Source of the DNA: Beggiatoa alba B18LD
GTDB taxonomy: Bacteria; Pseudomonadota; Gammaproteobacteria; Beggiatoales; Beggiatoaceae
DNA length: 64,000 nt
Assembly (NCBI RefSeq): GCF_000245015.1
Contig: NZ_JH600070.1
Span: forward strand, 1,956,634 to 2,020,633
Direction: 5' to 3'
The notes below the pieces were generated by a model, which worked only from the letters and a program-made list of their open reading frames with translations, did no database searches and had not been told where the DNA came from. Shown piece after piece: positions 1 through 9,565 of the stretch. Position 1 is the first letter of the stretch. The number at the start of each line of letters is the position of its first letter. Both the position numbers and the translations under genes were made by a program.

Positions 1-17
1 AATTTTTTATTCTTTTA

Positions 18-334
18 ACCTGAGTTCAGCGAGTTTCTGTTAAAAAAACAACGATTTGTCTGAATCAGAATTCACAAAATTTTCAGAATTAGCAGAATTA
101 AAAAGCATGATTCATCTTACTTTTTGGTTTAAGGGTTTTAAATTCTGCTAATTCTGTTAATTCTGAAAATCCTGATTCAGACAATGTTGTAATCTTTTCT
201 GGTGAATCTTGATGAAAAAAAAGAGAATAATCTCTGCCAGTCCGTCAACCCTTTTCGCGTGTTCCAACAGACCTGCTAGGTTTTGAAAACCTAGCAGGTC
301 TCTGTTTTATTTTATAAAACTCGCCGAACTTAGG
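18..334. repeat. Dispersed palindromic element, copy A
   Basis: Intergenic element with terminal inverted repeats (ACCTGAGTTCAGCGAGTTT at the left, AAACTCGCCGAACTTAGG at the right). Inside is a second inverted repeat built on TTGTCTGAATCAGAATTC. Near the right end is a long perfect stem, AGACCTGCTAGGTTTT / AAAACCTAGCAGGTCT (about 268-301), followed by a T-rich run. The 8-mer TTCTTTTA lies on both borders (10-17 and 335-342), as expected for a target duplication. Compared with the short copies it carries an extra module of about 85 bp (around 182-265) between the internal repeat and the stem. No coding capacity is visible, so it is MITE-like. Confidence 0.8.
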
Positions 335-342
335 TTCTTTTA

Positions 343-452
343 ATTTTCTTGTCTTTTTAATTCTGAAAATTCTGATTCAGACAATCTTTTAATCCTGAAA
401 ATTCTGATTCAGACAAACTGTTGTCTTTTTAAAAGAATCTCGCAGAACTTAG
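343..452. repeat. Partial, rearranged copy of the dispersed element
   Basis: Directly abuts copy A. It contains two degenerate tandem versions of the internal module (TTCTGAAAATTCTGATTCAG at 361-380 and a close match near 394-413). It then ends with a sequence matching the inverted left end of other copies (AAAAGAATCTCGCAGAAC...TTAGG). It lacks the AGACCTGCTAGG stem. Its right edge stops one base before the stop codon of the next gene. Confidence 0.6.
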
Positions 453-453
453 G

Positions 454-693
454 TTATTTATTACCCTCCGATTTCATCCATGCGCACAACGTTTGCCAAT
501 CCTCAGCATGGACGATTTCTTCTTTATCATCATCAATAATAACAATCACGCCCTTCATTGTTGCCTCAGGTAATAATTGAATAAAATCCTGAGCCAATGC
601 CAGACTGTCAAAAACAACTTGTTTATTTCCTATTTCTCCCACAGGACGTGCGACTTTATCTGACTCGGCAATATGCCATAAAGAAAATGTCAT
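454..693 (-). CDS. Hypothetical protein, 79 aa
   Basis: Small cytosolic-looking protein with no signal peptide or membrane segment. I do not recognise a family. The central part is hydrophobic followed by an acidic stretch (GVIVIIDDDKEEIV), and the C-terminus has two Trp residues. The ATG is preceded by GGGAG at good spacing, which supports a real gene. It lies downstream of the GH26 gene on the same strand but is separated by a strong terminator, so it is probably transcribed alone. Function unknown. Confidence 0.55.
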   Translation of the reverse strand: MTFSLWHIAESDKVARPVGEIGNKQVVFDSLALAQDFIQLLPEATMKGVIVIIDDDKEEIVHAEDWQTLCAWMKSEGNK

Positions 694-734
694 GAATGCT
701 TACTCCCAATTCACAAACGATAAACACAGCTCAT

Positions 735-768
735 AAAAAAAGGATACTATCAATATCAATAGTATCCT
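735..768 (-). terminator. Rho-independent terminator after the GH26 gene
   Basis: Perfect 10-bp stem AGGATACTAT (741-750) / ATAGTATCCT (759-768) with an 8-nt loop. Read on the minus strand it is followed by a run of seven T residues. It sits 47 bp beyond the stop of the minus-strand gene ending at 815. Confidence 0.8.
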
Positions 769-814
769 TTGACTCATACTAATGCGTTAAACATCAGTAA
801 GGTACACAATTGTG

Positions 815-2299
815 TTATTTACGGATAAAAATCCCAACACCTGAGCGGAATAAATCTTCTGTAAACATATAAGTTAAGTAACCATCATGACCAATCCGCC
901 AATTCACCAGACGATTACCGATTTCACTTTCTGTTTTACTCCAATCAAACCAACTAATCAGCTTAATTTTGGGATACAGTTCTCGATAAGTTGGGTCAAA
1001 GACTTGTCGCCACCATAGTTGTTTAATCAATTGCTCTTCGTCTGCGCCTTGCCCATCAGGCACAAATAACGCGGCTGTTTCAGGAATTGCTAACGGTTTA
1101 TTCTTTCCTTCAGCATAAATACCATAAAAATCAGGAACAATACTCTCATCACCTGAGTAGCCTACATATCTTCCTGTTAATTGAGCGATAAATTTGCCAT
1201 GCTCAGGAATTTCATTTTCACCCCATGGATAAGCACTTCCCCAGTGGTATAAACTCATGCCCACCCAATCTACCGCGTCATCCCCTGGATAATAAGGTGC
1301 GTAAGAATCATCGGCTTTATCTAATACACCATTACCATTGGTATCTAATAGATGAAAATCGCTTGCAGTTGGTTTTGCTTCATAAACGCCCCCTGTAAAT
1401 GGATAACCACCACCGTTATTTGGGGCCCACAGCATAGCTGAGTTTGTCGTCACACGATGTATTGCTTCCGCGATAGCACGGAAAGCACGAATATATTCAA
1501 GAGGTTGTTGCGACCATGAATACCAAGAACCATTCATTTCATGTGCAAACCGCACTAAGACAGGCACACCCATATCGTTATAGCCTTTAAGCCGTTGCGC
1601 GAGTTTTTCTGCTTCCTCTGCCGTAACAACGGATAAGCCTGCATGAGGTTCTAACGTCAGAATCATCATTGCGCCTGTACCCGTATTTTTAATTTGTTCA
1701 ATACTTTGGTCTAACCATTGACCATCTTCATCAGAAATGGGAAAGGTTTCAAAACGAACAAACGCATTGAGGTTTAAGCCGAAACTGTCATTCGTGCCTT
1801 GTACGCTTGCATTTGTCCAGTCAATATTTGCGCCAAAATATGCGCCTGTTAAAGGCTCTAAACGATTTAAACGAACTTCTTTCAGGTGTACTAAGGTAAA
1901 TGTGTCATCGCTACTTTGTGTTAATAATGCTTGATAAATCACATTCGCTTCAGGAATATCGACAAAAGGCACTAATAATTGCACCTGTCCTGTAATGTCA
2001 TAAACCACTTTAGCGTGGCAAGATTCTATATCTGGCCATGGGTTAGGGGTAGCGACGGTTGTCGCACTGTTATCAACCGTAAAAACAAATGGGTCTGCTT
2101 TGGTCAACTGTAGCCGCATTTGCATAACTTCATCACGGGTTTTATCCACAAACGGTAAAATCAAGGCTTGTTCACTTAAAGAATAAGTGGCACGTCCTTC
2201 ACAAGGAAACGCCTCTGCGTATTTCGCTTGGATTTGAGGTGAAATACTGCATAAAGGGACAAGTAACATGATAAAAAAAAGAAACTGATTATTTTTCAT
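815..2299 (-). CDS. Secreted glycoside hydrolase, GH26 (mannanase-like) family
   Basis: 494 aa with an N-terminal signal peptide (hydrophobic residues about 5-22). The catalytic part runs from about residue 150 to the end. VRFAHEMNGSWYSW has the typical GH26 acid/base glutamate (E254), and the second conserved glutamate lies in the AIPET motif (E407). The family hydrolyses beta-1,4-mannans or related beta-glycans outside the cytoplasm. The first 130 residues form an unrecognised N-terminal domain. A Ca-binding, dockerin/EF-hand-like loop (D-T-N-G-N-G-V-L-D, about 319-327) is inserted in the catalytic domain. The substrate cannot be told from sequence. The gene stands alone between two terminators. 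Confidence 0.8.
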   Translation of the reverse strand: MKNNQFLFFIMLLVPLCSISPQIQAKYAEAFPCEGRATYSLSEQALILPFVDKTRDEVMQMRLQLTKADPFVFTVDNSATTVATPNPWPDIESCHAKVVYDITGQVQLLVPFVDIPEANVIYQALLTQSSDDTFTLVHLKEVRLNRLEPLTGAYFGANIDWTNASVQGTNDSFGLNLNAFVRFETFPISDEDGQWLDQSIEQIKNTGTGAMMILTLEPHAGLSVVTAEEAEKLAQRLKGYNDMGVPVLVRFAHEMNGSWYSWSQQPLEYIRAFRAIAEAIHRVTTNSAMLWAPNNGGGYPFTGGVYEAKPTASDFHLLDTNGNGVLDKADDSYAPYYPGDDAVDWVGMSLYHWGSAYPWGENEIPEHGKFIAQLTGRYVGYSGDESIVPDFYGIYAEGKNKPLAIPETAALFVPDGQGADEEQLIKQLWWRQVFDPTYRELYPKIKLISWFDWSKTESEIGNRLVNWRIGHDGYLTYMFTEDLFRSGVGIFIRK

Positions 2300-2436
2300 G
2301 CAAGGGTTCCTTCTGTAATTAAGGTCAAGAGGAAAATAGCGTTAGAAATATTTTTCTAAATCGATTTTTATTAAAGTCAGGAAGCATGACTGCCATAAAT
2401 CCTACCCCAACTATTTATAATTTATGTAAGCAGAAT

Positions 2437-2500
2437 TAAAAAAACCATCTGCCTTAATGCGTGACCACTTAATGAAGTATCGCATGTGACAGATGGTTTT
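2437..2500 (-). terminator. Terminator after the DUF349 gene
   Basis: Outer stem AAAACCATCTG (2441-2451) / CAGATGGTTTT (2490-2500) encloses a second stem ATGCG / CGCAT (2457-2461 / 2481-2485). On the minus strand the hairpin runs into seven T residues. It lies about 45 bp past the stop at 2546. Confidence 0.7.
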
Positions 2501-2545
2501 AAATAACTTATATAATGAACCTAATCAACTAGCAATCCATTGATT

Positions 2546-5428
2546 TTAACGTTGATTAGCATAGAACGCTTCTAAAGCATGATAAAAGCGTTGTTCTAGT
2601 TTTAAAGCCGCATCGCCTGCTGTTGCGCCGCTTAAATGCCATGCACGTTCAATTTCTTGCACTTCTGCAAATTTATCAGTTTGTGCTTGTGCTTCGCCAC
2701 TCATCACTTGAGACAAACGAGCAACTTGATATGCCATCCGTGCTTCTGCTGCTTCTGGGGGGGAGGGAATACCTGCTAAAATTTCTAAGCGTAAACATAA
2801 AACGGCTTGTGCTTGTAATACCGCAGGGTCATAAACCTGTTTACCCGTTTTCACCATATCATTAGCATTAGCAAAACGCACTGTAATAGCTTGCTCTAAT
2901 TGCATATTTTCTAAAGTCGCTAGTGCTTGCCATTGTGCTTGAGCCTCGGCAATTTGACTGTCTGCATCAATAATTTCTGCACGTTCTAGCTGTATGCATA
3001 AAACTGCTTTGTCACGAAGTAGTTGCAATTGCGCACGTTTTTCAGACAATAAGTGCGCTTGGTATTTCTGTTCGACCTGTTTACATGCCTTTTTATAACG
3101 GTCATCTAAATGGTCTTTCTGTTTCTTGGGCACTTCACCCGCATCATGCCACTCTTTTTGCAATTTTCTCAGTTGTGACATTGCATCTTTGATGTCGTCA
3201 CCTTCTGCTTGAGCTAAGGTTTCGATTTTCTCGCAAACGGCTAATTTTGCATCAAAATGAGTTTGTAACTCTTTCTTGAAGGCTTCTTGCTTTTCTTTCC
3301 GACGTTCAAAAACCACATCGCAAGCACTACGAAAGGCTTTCCATAATTGCCGTTCGCGCCCGCGTGAACCCGGTACGCTAACATGCCATTCAGCTTGTAA
3401 ACGTTTTACTTCGTCTATGGCTTTTTCTACATCATCATAGGTTTGTGTGGCTTTGACTTTTTCAATCAAATGCTCACGACGGCGTTGATTGTCCTTGCGC
3501 TCCTCATCAAGATATTTCTCGATGTTGCCCATGGTTTTTTCATAACGGGTGGAAATGACTTTACGGGCTTTACGATTCGTTGGACCTAGCTGTCGCCATG
3601 CTTTATCGATATCACGAATGGTGTTGTAAATTTCTTTCCAGTTTGGGTTACGCCAATCAATTTGCGCGGCGAATGTTTCTAACTGGTCGCAAAGTGTTTG
3701 CTTTTCTTGGTAATTCTTTTCACGCTCACGGGCTTGCTGTTCAAAATGTTCTTGGCAAGGTTTGTAGGCGGTATTGCAGGCTTTATTAAACCGTTCCCAC
3801 AGCGATTGAGGATAGCCATGTGTTCCAAGACTTTTCCACTTTGCTTGGGCTTCGCGGATTAAGCGGGCAGTGACTTCGGGATCATCATCGGGGTTAGTGG
3901 CTAATTCTTCCATTTCTGCGCATAGTTGCTCCCGCTCCACGTTGTCGCCCCAACGTTCCCAACTGTGTAATTCACGGATTTTTGCAGAAATGCCATGCAG
4001 CCGTGTTTCTAAATTTTTGTTGCGATTGAGCAATCCAGGATTTTGTTGGGCAAGGTCTTTCGCTTGTTGCTCTAAGGGCATCGCTTTGTGTAATTCACCT
4101 GTTTCCAAAGCGGTTTCAATATCCTTGAGGATTTGTTTCAGCGTTTTTACGGCTTGCTCACGATGTTCGTTTTGTTCTTCCATAGAGGTTTTCAACGCTT
4201 TGACAGTGTCATTAAAACGGGTGTTAAGGGTTTTCAACAGCTCAGGCTTGTTGGCGGGTTGGCTGACAGCATTCCATGCTGTTTCTAATTCTTTTATCTG
4301 TTGCAGTTTAAACGTACCCAGTTGGTTTAACAGGGCTTGTGCTTGATGTAACGTCGCTTCAAGGGCTTGTACTGTTCCTATGAGGGCTTGTGCAGTTTGC
4401 TGATGTTTTTGGGCGGTTGTCAAGGCTTGTTTAAAACGGTTTTGCCATTGTTCTTCTTCATCAGCGGGAAGGCTGGTAATGGCATCCCATTGTAGGATTA
4501 AACCATCCAACGTTTGCCCAATTGTGTCGGCGCGAGTTGGTTCAGTTTCTAAACAGTTAATCAGGTCTATCAGTTGATTGTATAAGGTTTGTTTAACGTC
4601 ACGTAGCGGTAAATAGGCGGCTTCACGCTCACGTAATTCTGTTTGAGTTTGTTGGTATTCTTGAGAGTTTTGCAGAAAACGTTGTTCTGCTTGTTGATAG
4701 CGTTCGTTATACACGCTATCGGTTTCTGCCTGAATGGCTGACCAATCACCTTGTAAACGTTTAAACTCAGTGTCGTTATTTTGTTCCCACGCTTTGGCTT
4801 TGAGGAGAAGTTCTAGGCGACTGCAAATCCGTTCGGCTTCGGCTTTAATTTTGGCGGGGCGTTCACTGGCTTCAATGAGGGCATCTAAACGCCCACGCAT
4901 GAGTTGGCTGATTTTTTTATCTTTATTCCGTAGTGCTTTAAAAACACGCTCTAGGGTCGATTTTTGCGTAATTTTTTCTGCTGCAGCAAGTCTGACTTGA
5001 TTGTCAGGGTCTTCAATGGCTAAGTCGCCACACAGGCTTTCGCGAGTCACTTTGCTCAGTGCGATTAAACGCATTTCTGCTTCTTTTGCACTACGCGCAA
5101 GCTGTTCTAGTAAATTACTGTCAGTCAGTTGATTTAACCATTGTAAACGGACGGTAAGCTCGATTCCGTCTTTACGACCACTTAAAAAATCTTTGAAGCG
5201 TTGACTGGCAAGCTCTTTAACTTCTTTATCAGTCTCTGTTTGCGCAATACTATCAAGAAGCGTTAAGTCTTTGAGTTTACGAACAGCTGTTAAACGTACT
5301 AGGGGCGATTCATCTTTCCGTGCAATATCGCTAATCAGTGTTAAATCAGTTAGGTCTTCAACAGCTTGTTTTCGAACCTCGGGGTTACGATGCTGCCATT
5401 TGGGTTTGATAATCTTGTCAAGAATCAT
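2546..5428 (-). CDS. Large DUF349 repeat protein
   Basis: 960 aa, soluble, strongly helical and charged, with no signal peptide. Residues about 10-200 look like HEAT-type helical repeats (EVRKQAVEDL, LVRLTAVRKL, QVRLAAAEKI). The rest is coiled-coil-rich and carries repeated DUF349 units of the form LxxxxKxLxxxWxxLG, for example around KWKSLGTHGYPQSLWERF, AWRQLGPTNRKARK, EWHVSVPGSRGRERQLWKAF and EWHDAGEVPKKQKDHLDDRY. DUF349 proteins are widespread but have no settled function. The gene is monocistronic and closed by its own terminator. Confidence 0.8.
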   Translation of the reverse strand: MILDKIIKPKWQHRNPEVRKQAVEDLTDLTLISDIARKDESPLVRLTAVRKLKDLTLLDSIAQTETDKEVKELASQRFKDFLSGRKDGIELTVRLQWLNQLTDSNLLEQLARSAKEAEMRLIALSKVTRESLCGDLAIEDPDNQVRLAAAEKITQKSTLERVFKALRNKDKKISQLMRGRLDALIEASERPAKIKAEAERICSRLELLLKAKAWEQNNDTEFKRLQGDWSAIQAETDSVYNERYQQAEQRFLQNSQEYQQTQTELREREAAYLPLRDVKQTLYNQLIDLINCLETEPTRADTIGQTLDGLILQWDAITSLPADEEEQWQNRFKQALTTAQKHQQTAQALIGTVQALEATLHQAQALLNQLGTFKLQQIKELETAWNAVSQPANKPELLKTLNTRFNDTVKALKTSMEEQNEHREQAVKTLKQILKDIETALETGELHKAMPLEQQAKDLAQQNPGLLNRNKNLETRLHGISAKIRELHSWERWGDNVEREQLCAEMEELATNPDDDPEVTARLIREAQAKWKSLGTHGYPQSLWERFNKACNTAYKPCQEHFEQQAREREKNYQEKQTLCDQLETFAAQIDWRNPNWKEIYNTIRDIDKAWRQLGPTNRKARKVISTRYEKTMGNIEKYLDEERKDNQRRREHLIEKVKATQTYDDVEKAIDEVKRLQAEWHVSVPGSRGRERQLWKAFRSACDVVFERRKEKQEAFKKELQTHFDAKLAVCEKIETLAQAEGDDIKDAMSQLRKLQKEWHDAGEVPKKQKDHLDDRYKKACKQVEQKYQAHLLSEKRAQLQLLRDKAVLCIQLERAEIIDADSQIAEAQAQWQALATLENMQLEQAITVRFANANDMVKTGKQVYDPAVLQAQAVLCLRLEILAGIPSPPEAAEARMAYQVARLSQVMSGEAQAQTDKFAEVQEIERAWHLSGATAGDAALKLEQRFYHALEAFYANQR

Positions 5429-5875
5429 GGTATCCCGCGATATGTCGTTTAAAAAACGAGTCAGGTAAGCTTGAATAGTTAAGTAGTCATGTTGAATACA
5501 CGACTTTCGATACTCATTATAGGGTGTTTTGATAACGCAGATTATTGGCTAATCTAGCCCTATTCTACCTGAATAAAATAGTAAATTGCACATCTATACA
5601 GGTTTGCAAAGAAATCTTATTGTGAAGAAAATGATAGTGAGAATCTGCTCATTTATAGGTAGGTTAGGAAAAAATTTTCCTGAGCTTGTCCTTTGTCTTT
5701 GCGAATTTCATACGCTATCTTATTCGAGAATCAGTATGCATTTACTGAGATATCATCATTTATTTTAAAACTTAGGTATTTATTCTCCTTAATTTTTAAG
5801 TCGTACTTTTTGCATAAACCATCTGAATATTGGGTTATTACAACATTTTTAGAAAAGCAGAGAGAGGCAACAGTT
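5429..5875. other. Intergenic region between divergent genes
   Basis: About 450 bp between the DUF349 gene (minus) and the zinc-ribbon gene (plus). It is AT-rich and presumably holds promoters for both. I see no repeat element, stem-loop or convincing small gene. Open frames here lack ribosome binding sites and recognisable features. Confidence 0.5.
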
Positions 5876-6043
5876 ATGGGTCGTTATGATGACGATTATG
5901 AAGGTTATGATGATGATGGCTACGATTCTGACGATTACGGGTCGGGTTTATACGTCTGTGATGAATGCGGTTTTCGCTTAGAAGCTGAAGCAGGGGAAGA
6001 TATCGAATGCCCTGAGTGCGGTTATCCCATGACTGAGCAATAA
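5876..6043 (+). CDS. Small acidic zinc-ribbon protein, 55 aa
   Basis: The first 24 residues are almost all Asp, Tyr and Gly. A zinc-ribbon follows with two CxxC knuckles (C28/C31 and C45/C48), as in rubredoxin-like or FmdB-like ribbons. The start at 5876 is chosen because it follows AGAGAGG at the right distance; an in-frame extension back to 5693 has low-complexity sequence and no RBS. The function is unknown. The acidic tail plus metal knuckle suggests a protein- or nucleic-acid-binding accessory factor, but that is inference. A terminator follows directly, so it is transcribed alone. Confidence 0.75.
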   Translation: MGRYDDDYEGYDDDGYDSDDYGSGLYVCDECGFRLEAEAGEDIECPECGYPMTEQ

Positions 6044-6090
6044 AAACCCTTAAAATTGCAGTACGTTAAATCAGCACTAAAGCAATTGAT

Positions 6091-6126
6091 AAAGATGTTA
6101 TCTCAGGGAGAGGTAACATCTTTTGT
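6091..6126 (+). terminator. Terminator after the zinc-ribbon gene
   Basis: Stem AAAGATGTTA (6091-6100) / TAACATCTTT (6114-6123) with a 13-nt loop, followed by TTTGTCTT. It is placed 47 bp after the stop codon. Confidence 0.75.
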
Positions 6127-6301
6127 CTTAATACACTTAAGACATTAATGCATAAAGCAAGGTAAAAATATTATACAATCCAAATTCCATCACTTTGCGT
6201 AACAAACCTGTAATAATTTTAGCGTGGGTATCTTGCGCAAGCGTTTGCGTATTGCCCTGAAATTAACAGCCCATCGCCTGATTGACGACTGCATGATGAT
6301 T

Positions 6302-8209
6302 ATGAAAAACACACTTCCTTTATTAGAACAAATCGACAGCCCCGCGCAATTACGCGATTTATCAGAAGAGCAATTGCCTCAACTGGCGAGCGAATTACGC
6401 GAATTTTTAATCAATACCGTGAGTCGTATTGGCGGGCATTTTTCCTCTAATCTCGGCACGGTAGAACTAACTATTGCATTGCATTATGTTTTTAATACCC
6501 CTGATGACCGTTTAGTTTGGGATGTGGGACATCAAAGTTATCCCCACAAAATCTTAACGGGGCGACGGGATAAAATGCACACGATTCGCCAACCACATGG
6601 ATTATCAGGTTTTCCAAAACGCACAGAAAGCGAATACGACACGTTTGGCGTGGGTCACTCCAGCACCTCCATCAGTGCCGCATTAGGAATGGCAATCGCT
6701 TCCAAATTAGCGGGCATTAATCGTAAAGTCATGGCAGTGATAGGCGACGGCGCGCTTACCGCAGGCATGGCATTTGAGGCTTTAGAACATGCTGGCGATG
6801 TTGACGCAGACTTGCTCGTTATTCTTAACGATAATGACATGTCGATTTCCCCCAATGTTGGTGGATTATCTAATTACTTGGCTAAAATTTTATCCAGCCG
6901 TTTTTATGCCTCCGTCCGTCAAGGTAGCAAGCAACTCTTGCATCGAATTCCCACCATGCGTGAACTGGCTCGCCGTGCTGAGGAACATGTCAAAGGCATG
7001 GTTATTCCAGGGACTTTATTTGAAGAATTAGGCTTTAACTATATTGGCCCTGTTGATGGTCACGACTTATCCGCGCTTATTCCAACGCTGCGCAATATGA
7101 AAGCCCTCAAAGGCCCTCAATTTCTACATGTCATCACCCAAAAAGGCAAAGGCTATCCCATTGCCGAAGATAACCCTTGCACCTATCACGGTGTCACCGC
7201 CTTTGACCCTAAAACAGGTAAAATGGCGAAAAAATCTGCCAGTGCACCCACTTATACGCAAATTTTTGGGCAATGGCTGTGCGATATGGCAGCCCAAGAT
7301 GACAAACTCATCGGCATTACCCCTGCTATGCGCGAAGGTTCTGGACTGGTCGAGTTTTCCGAAAAATTTCCCGAGCGTTATTTTGATGTCAGCATTGCTG
7401 AACAACACAGCGTCACCCTTGCTGCAGGGCTTGCCTGCGAAGGTTATAAACCCGTCGTTGCGATTTACTCCACCTTTTTACAACGCGCCTACGACCAACT
7501 GCTACACGATGTCGCCTTACAAAACTTACCCGTCCTTTTTGCCATTGACCGCGCAGGCTTAGTCGGTGCAGATGGCGCAACCCACGCAGGCACATTCGAT
7601 ATTGCCTTTATGCGCTGTATCCCCAACATGGTGATAATGACCCCAGCTGATGAAAATGAATGTCGGCAAATGCTCACCACAGGCTTCTTACACCGTGCAG
7701 CCCCTTGTGCAGTGCGCTATCCTCGCGGCAATGGCATCGGCATCCGTGTTGACCAAGCCTTAACCACCTTACCAATAGGTAAAGCCGAACTCCGTCGTCA
7801 AGGTCATCGAGTCGCACTTTTAGTCTTTGGAACACTCTTACAAACCGCATTAGAAGCAGCCGAACAACTAGATGCAACCGTAATTAACATGCGCTTTGTC
7901 AAGCCATTAGACAACGAAATGGTACTAAACATGGCACAACAACACGATTTAATCGTGACGATAGAAGATAGCTGTATCATGGGCGGGGCGGGCAGTGCCG
8001 TTAGCGAATACTTACACACACAAGCGCAAGTCGTGCCCGTGTTACAACTTGGCTTACCTGATGAATTTTTAGAACACGGCATACAATCACAAATGCTGGC
8101 TGATTGTGGGCTAGATGTGGCGGGTATTGTGCGCTCTGTCACCCGTCGTTTCAGTTTGATACAACCTGCAAACTACTTAACCAATGTGAGCGTTGTCGGT
8201 AAAAATTAA
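6302..8209 (+). CDS. dxs: 1-deoxy-D-xylulose-5-phosphate synthase
   Basis: Thiamine-diphosphate enzyme that condenses pyruvate and glyceraldehyde 3-phosphate, the first step of the MEP isoprenoid pathway. The protein from 6302 is 635 aa, close to the usual 620-640. Visible motifs are [17 protein letters not shown], the ThDP/Mg site [14 protein letters not shown]...LNDND, and the transketolase-type segment [15 protein letters not shown] with its catalytic glutamate. The reading frame stays open back to a GTG at 6224, but family homology begins at the [11 protein letters not shown] methionine. ATG at 6293 or 6296 is equally possible because no start has a clear RBS. folE2 follows 75 bp downstream. 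Confidence 0.95.
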   Translation: MKNTLPLLEQIDSPAQLRDLSEEQLPQLASELREFLINTVSRIGGHFSSNLGTVELTIALHYVFNTPDDRLVWDVGHQSYPHKILTGRRDKMHTIRQPHGLSGFPKRTESEYDTFGVGHSSTSISAALGMAIASKLAGINRKVMAVIGDGALTAGMAFEALEHAGDVDADLLVILNDNDMSISPNVGGLSNYLAKILSSRFYASVRQGSKQLLHRIPTMRELARRAEEHVKGMVIPGTLFEELGFNYIGPVDGHDLSALIPTLRNMKALKGPQFLHVITQKGKGYPIAEDNPCTYHGVTAFDPKTGKMAKKSASAPTYTQIFGQWLCDMAAQDDKLIGITPAMREGSGLVEFSEKFPERYFDVSIAEQHSVTLAAGLACEGYKPVVAIYSTFLQRAYDQLLHDVALQNLPVLFAIDRAGLVGADGATHAGTFDIAFMRCIPNMVIMTPADENECRQMLTTGFLHRAAPCAVRYPRGNGIGIRVDQALTTLPIGKAELRRQGHRVALLVFGTLLQTALEAAEQLDATVINMRFVKPLDNEMVLNMAQQHDLIVTIEDSCIMGGAGSAVSEYLHTQAQVVPVLQLGLPDEFLEHGIQSQMLADCGLDVAGIVRSVTRRFSLIQPANYLTNVSVVGKN

Positions 8210-8284
8210 CGGTCTCGATGCGACATTCATCGCACGATGACGCTAGCAACACCCGTTTTTTCCCCCATTAATTAATGAATTTGC

Positions 8285-9103
8285 ATGAATAAACCGCTTA
8301 CTCTAACGCCTGAGATGTTGATACCTGACACCCAACGCTACAAAGACACGCGCCAACTGGTTATTAATAAAGTCGGCATCAAATCTATTCGCCACCCCAT
8401 ACTTATCAGCGACCGTGCCCAACAAGCGCAACCAACCATTGCCACCTTTAACATGTACGTCATGCTTGCCGCAGATAATAAAGGCACGCATATGTCGCGC
8501 TTTGTGAAGTTACTCAATGAATTACAAACTCCATTAAGTGTCGACAACTTTCCGCATTTACTCGCAGAAATGACGACGTTACTAGAGGCTGAACAAGGAT
8601 TTATCGAGGCGCAATTCCCTTATTTTGTCAACAAATCAGCCCCGATTACAGGGGTAAAAAGTCTATTAGACTACACCGTGACATTAACAGGGGAATATAA
8701 AAACGGTATGAGCACGCAAACAACACAAGTGCTTGTCCCTGTTACCAGTTTATGCCCTTGTTCTAAAGAAATTTCAGAATACGGCGCACACAACCAACGT
8801 GCCCATATTACTGTTGCGGTTAAAACGCAAGAAACCCTATGGATAGAAGAAATTATCGATATCGTAGAAGCTGAAGCCTCTTCTGAACTGTTCGGCTTGC
8901 TTAAACGTCCTGATGAAAAAGCCGTGACAGAACGCGCTTATGAAAATCCTAAATTTGTTGAGGATGTTGTACGCGATGTTGCCGCCCGTTTAAATGCAGA
9001 ACCGCGTATTCTTGCTTATACCGTAGAATCAGAAAATTTTGAATCGATTCATAATCATTCCGCTTATGCGCTGATTGAACGGGATAAGCGTAATAGAATT
9101 TGA
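8285..9103 (+). CDS. folE2: GTP cyclohydrolase IB (FolE2)
   Basis: 272 aa. Converts GTP to 7,8-dihydroneopterin triphosphate, the first step of folate and pterin synthesis; type IB enzymes work with several metals besides zinc. The signature [20 protein letters not shown] has the family's conserved cysteine and downstream histidine, and NHSAYALIE near the C-terminus is typical. It could also feed the methanopterin-type pathway suggested by the beta-RFAP synthase homologue at 23.3 kb. It lies 75 bp behind dxs and may be cotranscribed. Confidence 0.93.
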   Translation: MNKPLTLTPEMLIPDTQRYKDTRQLVINKVGIKSIRHPILISDRAQQAQPTIATFNMYVMLAADNKGTHMSRFVKLLNELQTPLSVDNFPHLLAEMTTLLEAEQGFIEAQFPYFVNKSAPITGVKSLLDYTVTLTGEYKNGMSTQTTQVLVPVTSLCPCSKEISEYGAHNQRAHITVAVKTQETLWIEEIIDIVEAEASSELFGLLKRPDEKAVTERAYENPKFVEDVVRDVAARLNAEPRILAYTVESENFESIHNHSAYALIERDKRNRI

Positions 9104-9249
9104 GCTGATTTACTCATCTTGTTAAGTTTTCAAGCCTGCTAATCCTGATTTAAATAAAAACGGATACCACTGCTTCAAGCGGTGTTATCCGCTATAAACC
9201 TTTATACTCAGAGCAATCATATGCTTAAACGTATCTACATTGATAATTA

Positions 9250-9549
9250 ACCTGAGCTCGACAAGTTTCTGCTAAAGAAACAACAGCTTGTCTGAATCAG
9301 AATTCACAGAATTTTCAGAATTAAAAAGCGTGATTCGCATTAATTTCTTGGTTTAAAGGGTTTAAATCCTGTTAATCCTGAAAATCCTGATTCAGACAAT
9401 GTTTTAATCTTGTCTGGTGAATCCCGATGAAAAACAGGAGAGTAACCTCTGCCAGTCCTTCAAACCTTTTCGCGTATTCTGACAGACCTGCTAGGTTTTC
9501 AAAACCTAGCAGGTCTCTGTTTTATTTTAAAAAACTCGCCGAACTCAGG
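9250..9549. repeat. Dispersed palindromic element, copy B
   Basis: Same design as copy A, including the long middle module (about 9400-9482). The ends are ACCTGAGCTCGACAAGTTTC and AAACTCGCCGAACTCAGG. The internal stem AGACCTGCTAGGTTTT / AAAACCTAGCAGGTCT lies at about 9484-9517 and is followed by a T-rich run. It sits between the convergent genes folE2 and the one ending at 9566. The borders show only weak similarity, not a clean duplication. Confidence 0.8.
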
Positions 9550-9565
9550 TTAGATTATGTTCAGC

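Noticed and set aside
3870-4346. 158-codon open frame on the plus strand
   Set aside because: It lies entirely antisense to the DUF349 gene, is Ser/Cys-rich with no domain, and has no RBS; it is a frame shadow.
5586-5875. Open frames upstream of the zinc-ribbon gene, including an N-terminal extension of it
   Set aside because: No RBS, atypical residues and AT-driven openness; ATG 5876 has a proper RBS and begins the compact domain.
7128-7562. 144-codon open frame overlapping dxs
   Set aside because: Same strand, different frame inside a fully conserved dxs; composition is that of an out-of-frame translation.
9161-9191. Hairpin CGGATACCAC / GTGTTATCCG after folE2 as a terminator
   Set aside because: The stem has a mismatch and no T-run follows, and the repeat copy B just downstream offers a better terminator.
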